Source: Microthrixaceae bacterium (lineage in GTDB: Bacteria; Actinomycetota; Acidimicrobiia; Acidimicrobiales; Iamiaceae). From it: a stretch of DNA of 64,000 nucleotides. The stretch is from positions 1-64,000 of the forward strand of contig JADJDU010000013.1 of the NCBI GenBank assembly GCA_016702505.1. The letters run 5' to 3'. How positions within the stretch are numbered: the first letter of the stretch is position 1; the number at the start of each line of letters is the position of its first letter. Positions 63,183 to 64,000 of the stretch are shown piece by piece. The position numbers were made by a program, and so were the translations under genes. The notes beneath the pieces are model-generated. The model ran no database searches. It saw nothing but the letters and a program-made list of their open reading frames with translations, and was not told the DNA's origin.

Positions 63183-64000
63183 CAGGTCTCCTCGGGTGCT
63201 TCGTTGTTTCTGGCCTCGGAGCGGGTTCGTTCGCTACCAGCTTGCAGCCCCGAGAGCATCGAGCGCATTTCCTCGGCGGTGGATCCGGAATCAGATGCCG
63301 CGCTGCTGGCTGGGGTTGCTGAGTCTCCACGGGCGGAAACCACTTCGGTTCTGGGGGCGTTTTGGCCTCGGACTCGCTTCTTGTAGCCGCTGGCCGTGGT
63401 TCCACCGTAGGCCGATTCGGTGGGTTCGGGGGCCTGGAACTCGGTGGTGGCCGCGTTCTGGCGGTCCCCGCTCCCATGCCCGTTGGAGCTGGCCGGCGCC
63501 GGAGCCGGTTCGGGCTCGTCGTGGCTTGGCGCCGGGGCTGGGGCTGGGGCGGGGGCGGCCGAGGGCTCGTTGGGAGCACTCTCATCGGTGGAGAGGACTC
63601 CGGAGAGGTCGATCATCGCGGTTATGCCGCCACCGGGTGTCTCCTGGAGGTTGACCTTGACCCCAAGGCGGGCAGCCTGGATGCCGACCACGTAGTGGCC
63701 CAGGTAGCGGGACGGAGCCACCGTGAAGGACTCACCGCCGGCGAGGCGGACGTTGGCCTGGGCCAGCTCGTCGGCCTCCATGCCGATCCCGTTGTCGACG
63801 ATGGCCAGCATGTAGCCGTGGTCGCGGGCTGCGCCCGACAGCGTCACGCTGCGACCGGGAGGTGAGAAGTTCAGGGCGTTCTCGAGCAGCTCGGCGACCA
63901 GGTGGGTGAGGTCAGCCGCGGTGGACCCCTTCACCGTCACCTCGTCCAGGCGGGTGATCTCAACTCGGTGGTAATCCTCCACCTCGCCCATGGCACCGCG
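63182..64000 (-). CDS. cvnA: Conservon sensor histidine kinase (CvnA), C-terminal part
   Basis: Cut by the right window edge; the frame is open across 64000 and a Met near 63991 is internal. The visible part is the HATPase domain: N-box HLVAELLENALNFSPPG, VTLSGAARDHGYMLAIVDN, G1 GIGMEADELAQANVRLAGG and HYVVGIQAARLGVKVNLQE with G2-like GGGITAMIDL. A long Pro/Ala/Ser/Glu-rich tail (about 130 residues) follows, with AP repeats. It is the first gene of the four-gene conservon read leftward. Confidence 0.9.
   Translation of the reverse strand, partial: RGAMGEVEDYHRVEITRLDEVTVKGSTAADLTHLVAELLENALNFSPPGRSVTLSGAARDHGYMLAIVDNGIGMEADELAQANVRLAGGESFTVAPSRYLGHYVVGIQAARLGVKVNLQETPGGGITAMIDLSGVLSTDESAPNEPSAAPAPAPAPAPSHDEPEPAPAPASSNGHGSGDRQNAATTEFQAPEPTESAYGGTTASGYKKRVRGQNAPRTEVVSARGDSATPASSAASDSGSTAEEMRSMLSGLQAGSERTRSEARNNEAPEET

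Overview
The window is high-GC bacterial chromosome that reads as Actinobacteriota, most likely an Acidimicrobiia-like lineage. The evidence is a four-gene conservon (kinase, Roadblock, DUF742, GTPase), an actinobacterial-type GuaB3, an Lhr-type helicase, a HelD/HelR-type helicase, a coproporphyrin-style hemE-hemH-hemY block, frequent GTG/TTG starts and dense ATGA/TGATG overlaps. Species cannot be fixed from sequence reading alone.

Bases 1-16,600 are an accessory island. An IS30 remnant abuts a heavily decayed full-length RHS/YD-repeat gene (copy A). An IS3-family element follows, then two ~2.67 kb tandem RHS 3'-modules (copies B and C) with the same C-terminal tip and the same small membrane protein downstream. 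Last comes an intact headless module (copy D, 13072-15405) with a different tip and its own overlapping two-TM protein, and then a truncated ISL3 transposase. Decay falls from left to right. The layout looks like a polymorphic-toxin locus with stored tip/immunity cassettes; three tandem beta-rich repeats interrupt the YD/RHS region in every copy. Homopolymer-type indels mean that part of the apparent decay could be assembly error in a repeat.

Bases 16,700-27,500 carry a lipoprotein hydrolase, a TacA-TacT (DUF1778-GNAT) toxin-antitoxin pair, a membrane-anchored protein with a methyltransferase, and a guanine-nucleotide block: guaB, a methyltransferase, and an unusual single gene fusing a GuaB3 domain to complete GMP synthase. 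A 48-bp near-copy of the guaA 3' end lies just downstream.

Bases 27,500-45,800 carry a frameshifted GNAT, a zinc-ribbon/NERD-like protein, a Snf2 helicase with a SWIM protein (frameshifted), malate dehydrogenase, an Fpg/Nei glycosylase, an SCP2 protein, DedA, and a cluster of GT4 glycosyltransferase, SAM methyltransferase, alpha/alpha-toroid protein and GMC oxidoreductase. The GT4 gene and the GMC/methyltransferase divergon share a TTGACC-N4-GGTCAA palindrome. Next is a CstR-CstB-TauE-type persulfide module with CsoR-type operators.

Bases 45,800-64,000 carry D-aminoacyl-tRNA deacylase overlapping tail-to-tail with an Lnt homologue that has Ser at the expected catalytic Cys, a PIG-V-like mannosyltransferase, hemY-hemH-hemE, a HelD/HelR-like helicase overlapping tail-to-tail with a DtxR/MntR-like regulator, a cupredoxin lipoprotein, a frameshifted lhr, and a conservon running off the right edge. 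I saw no rRNA, tRNA or CRISPR array.
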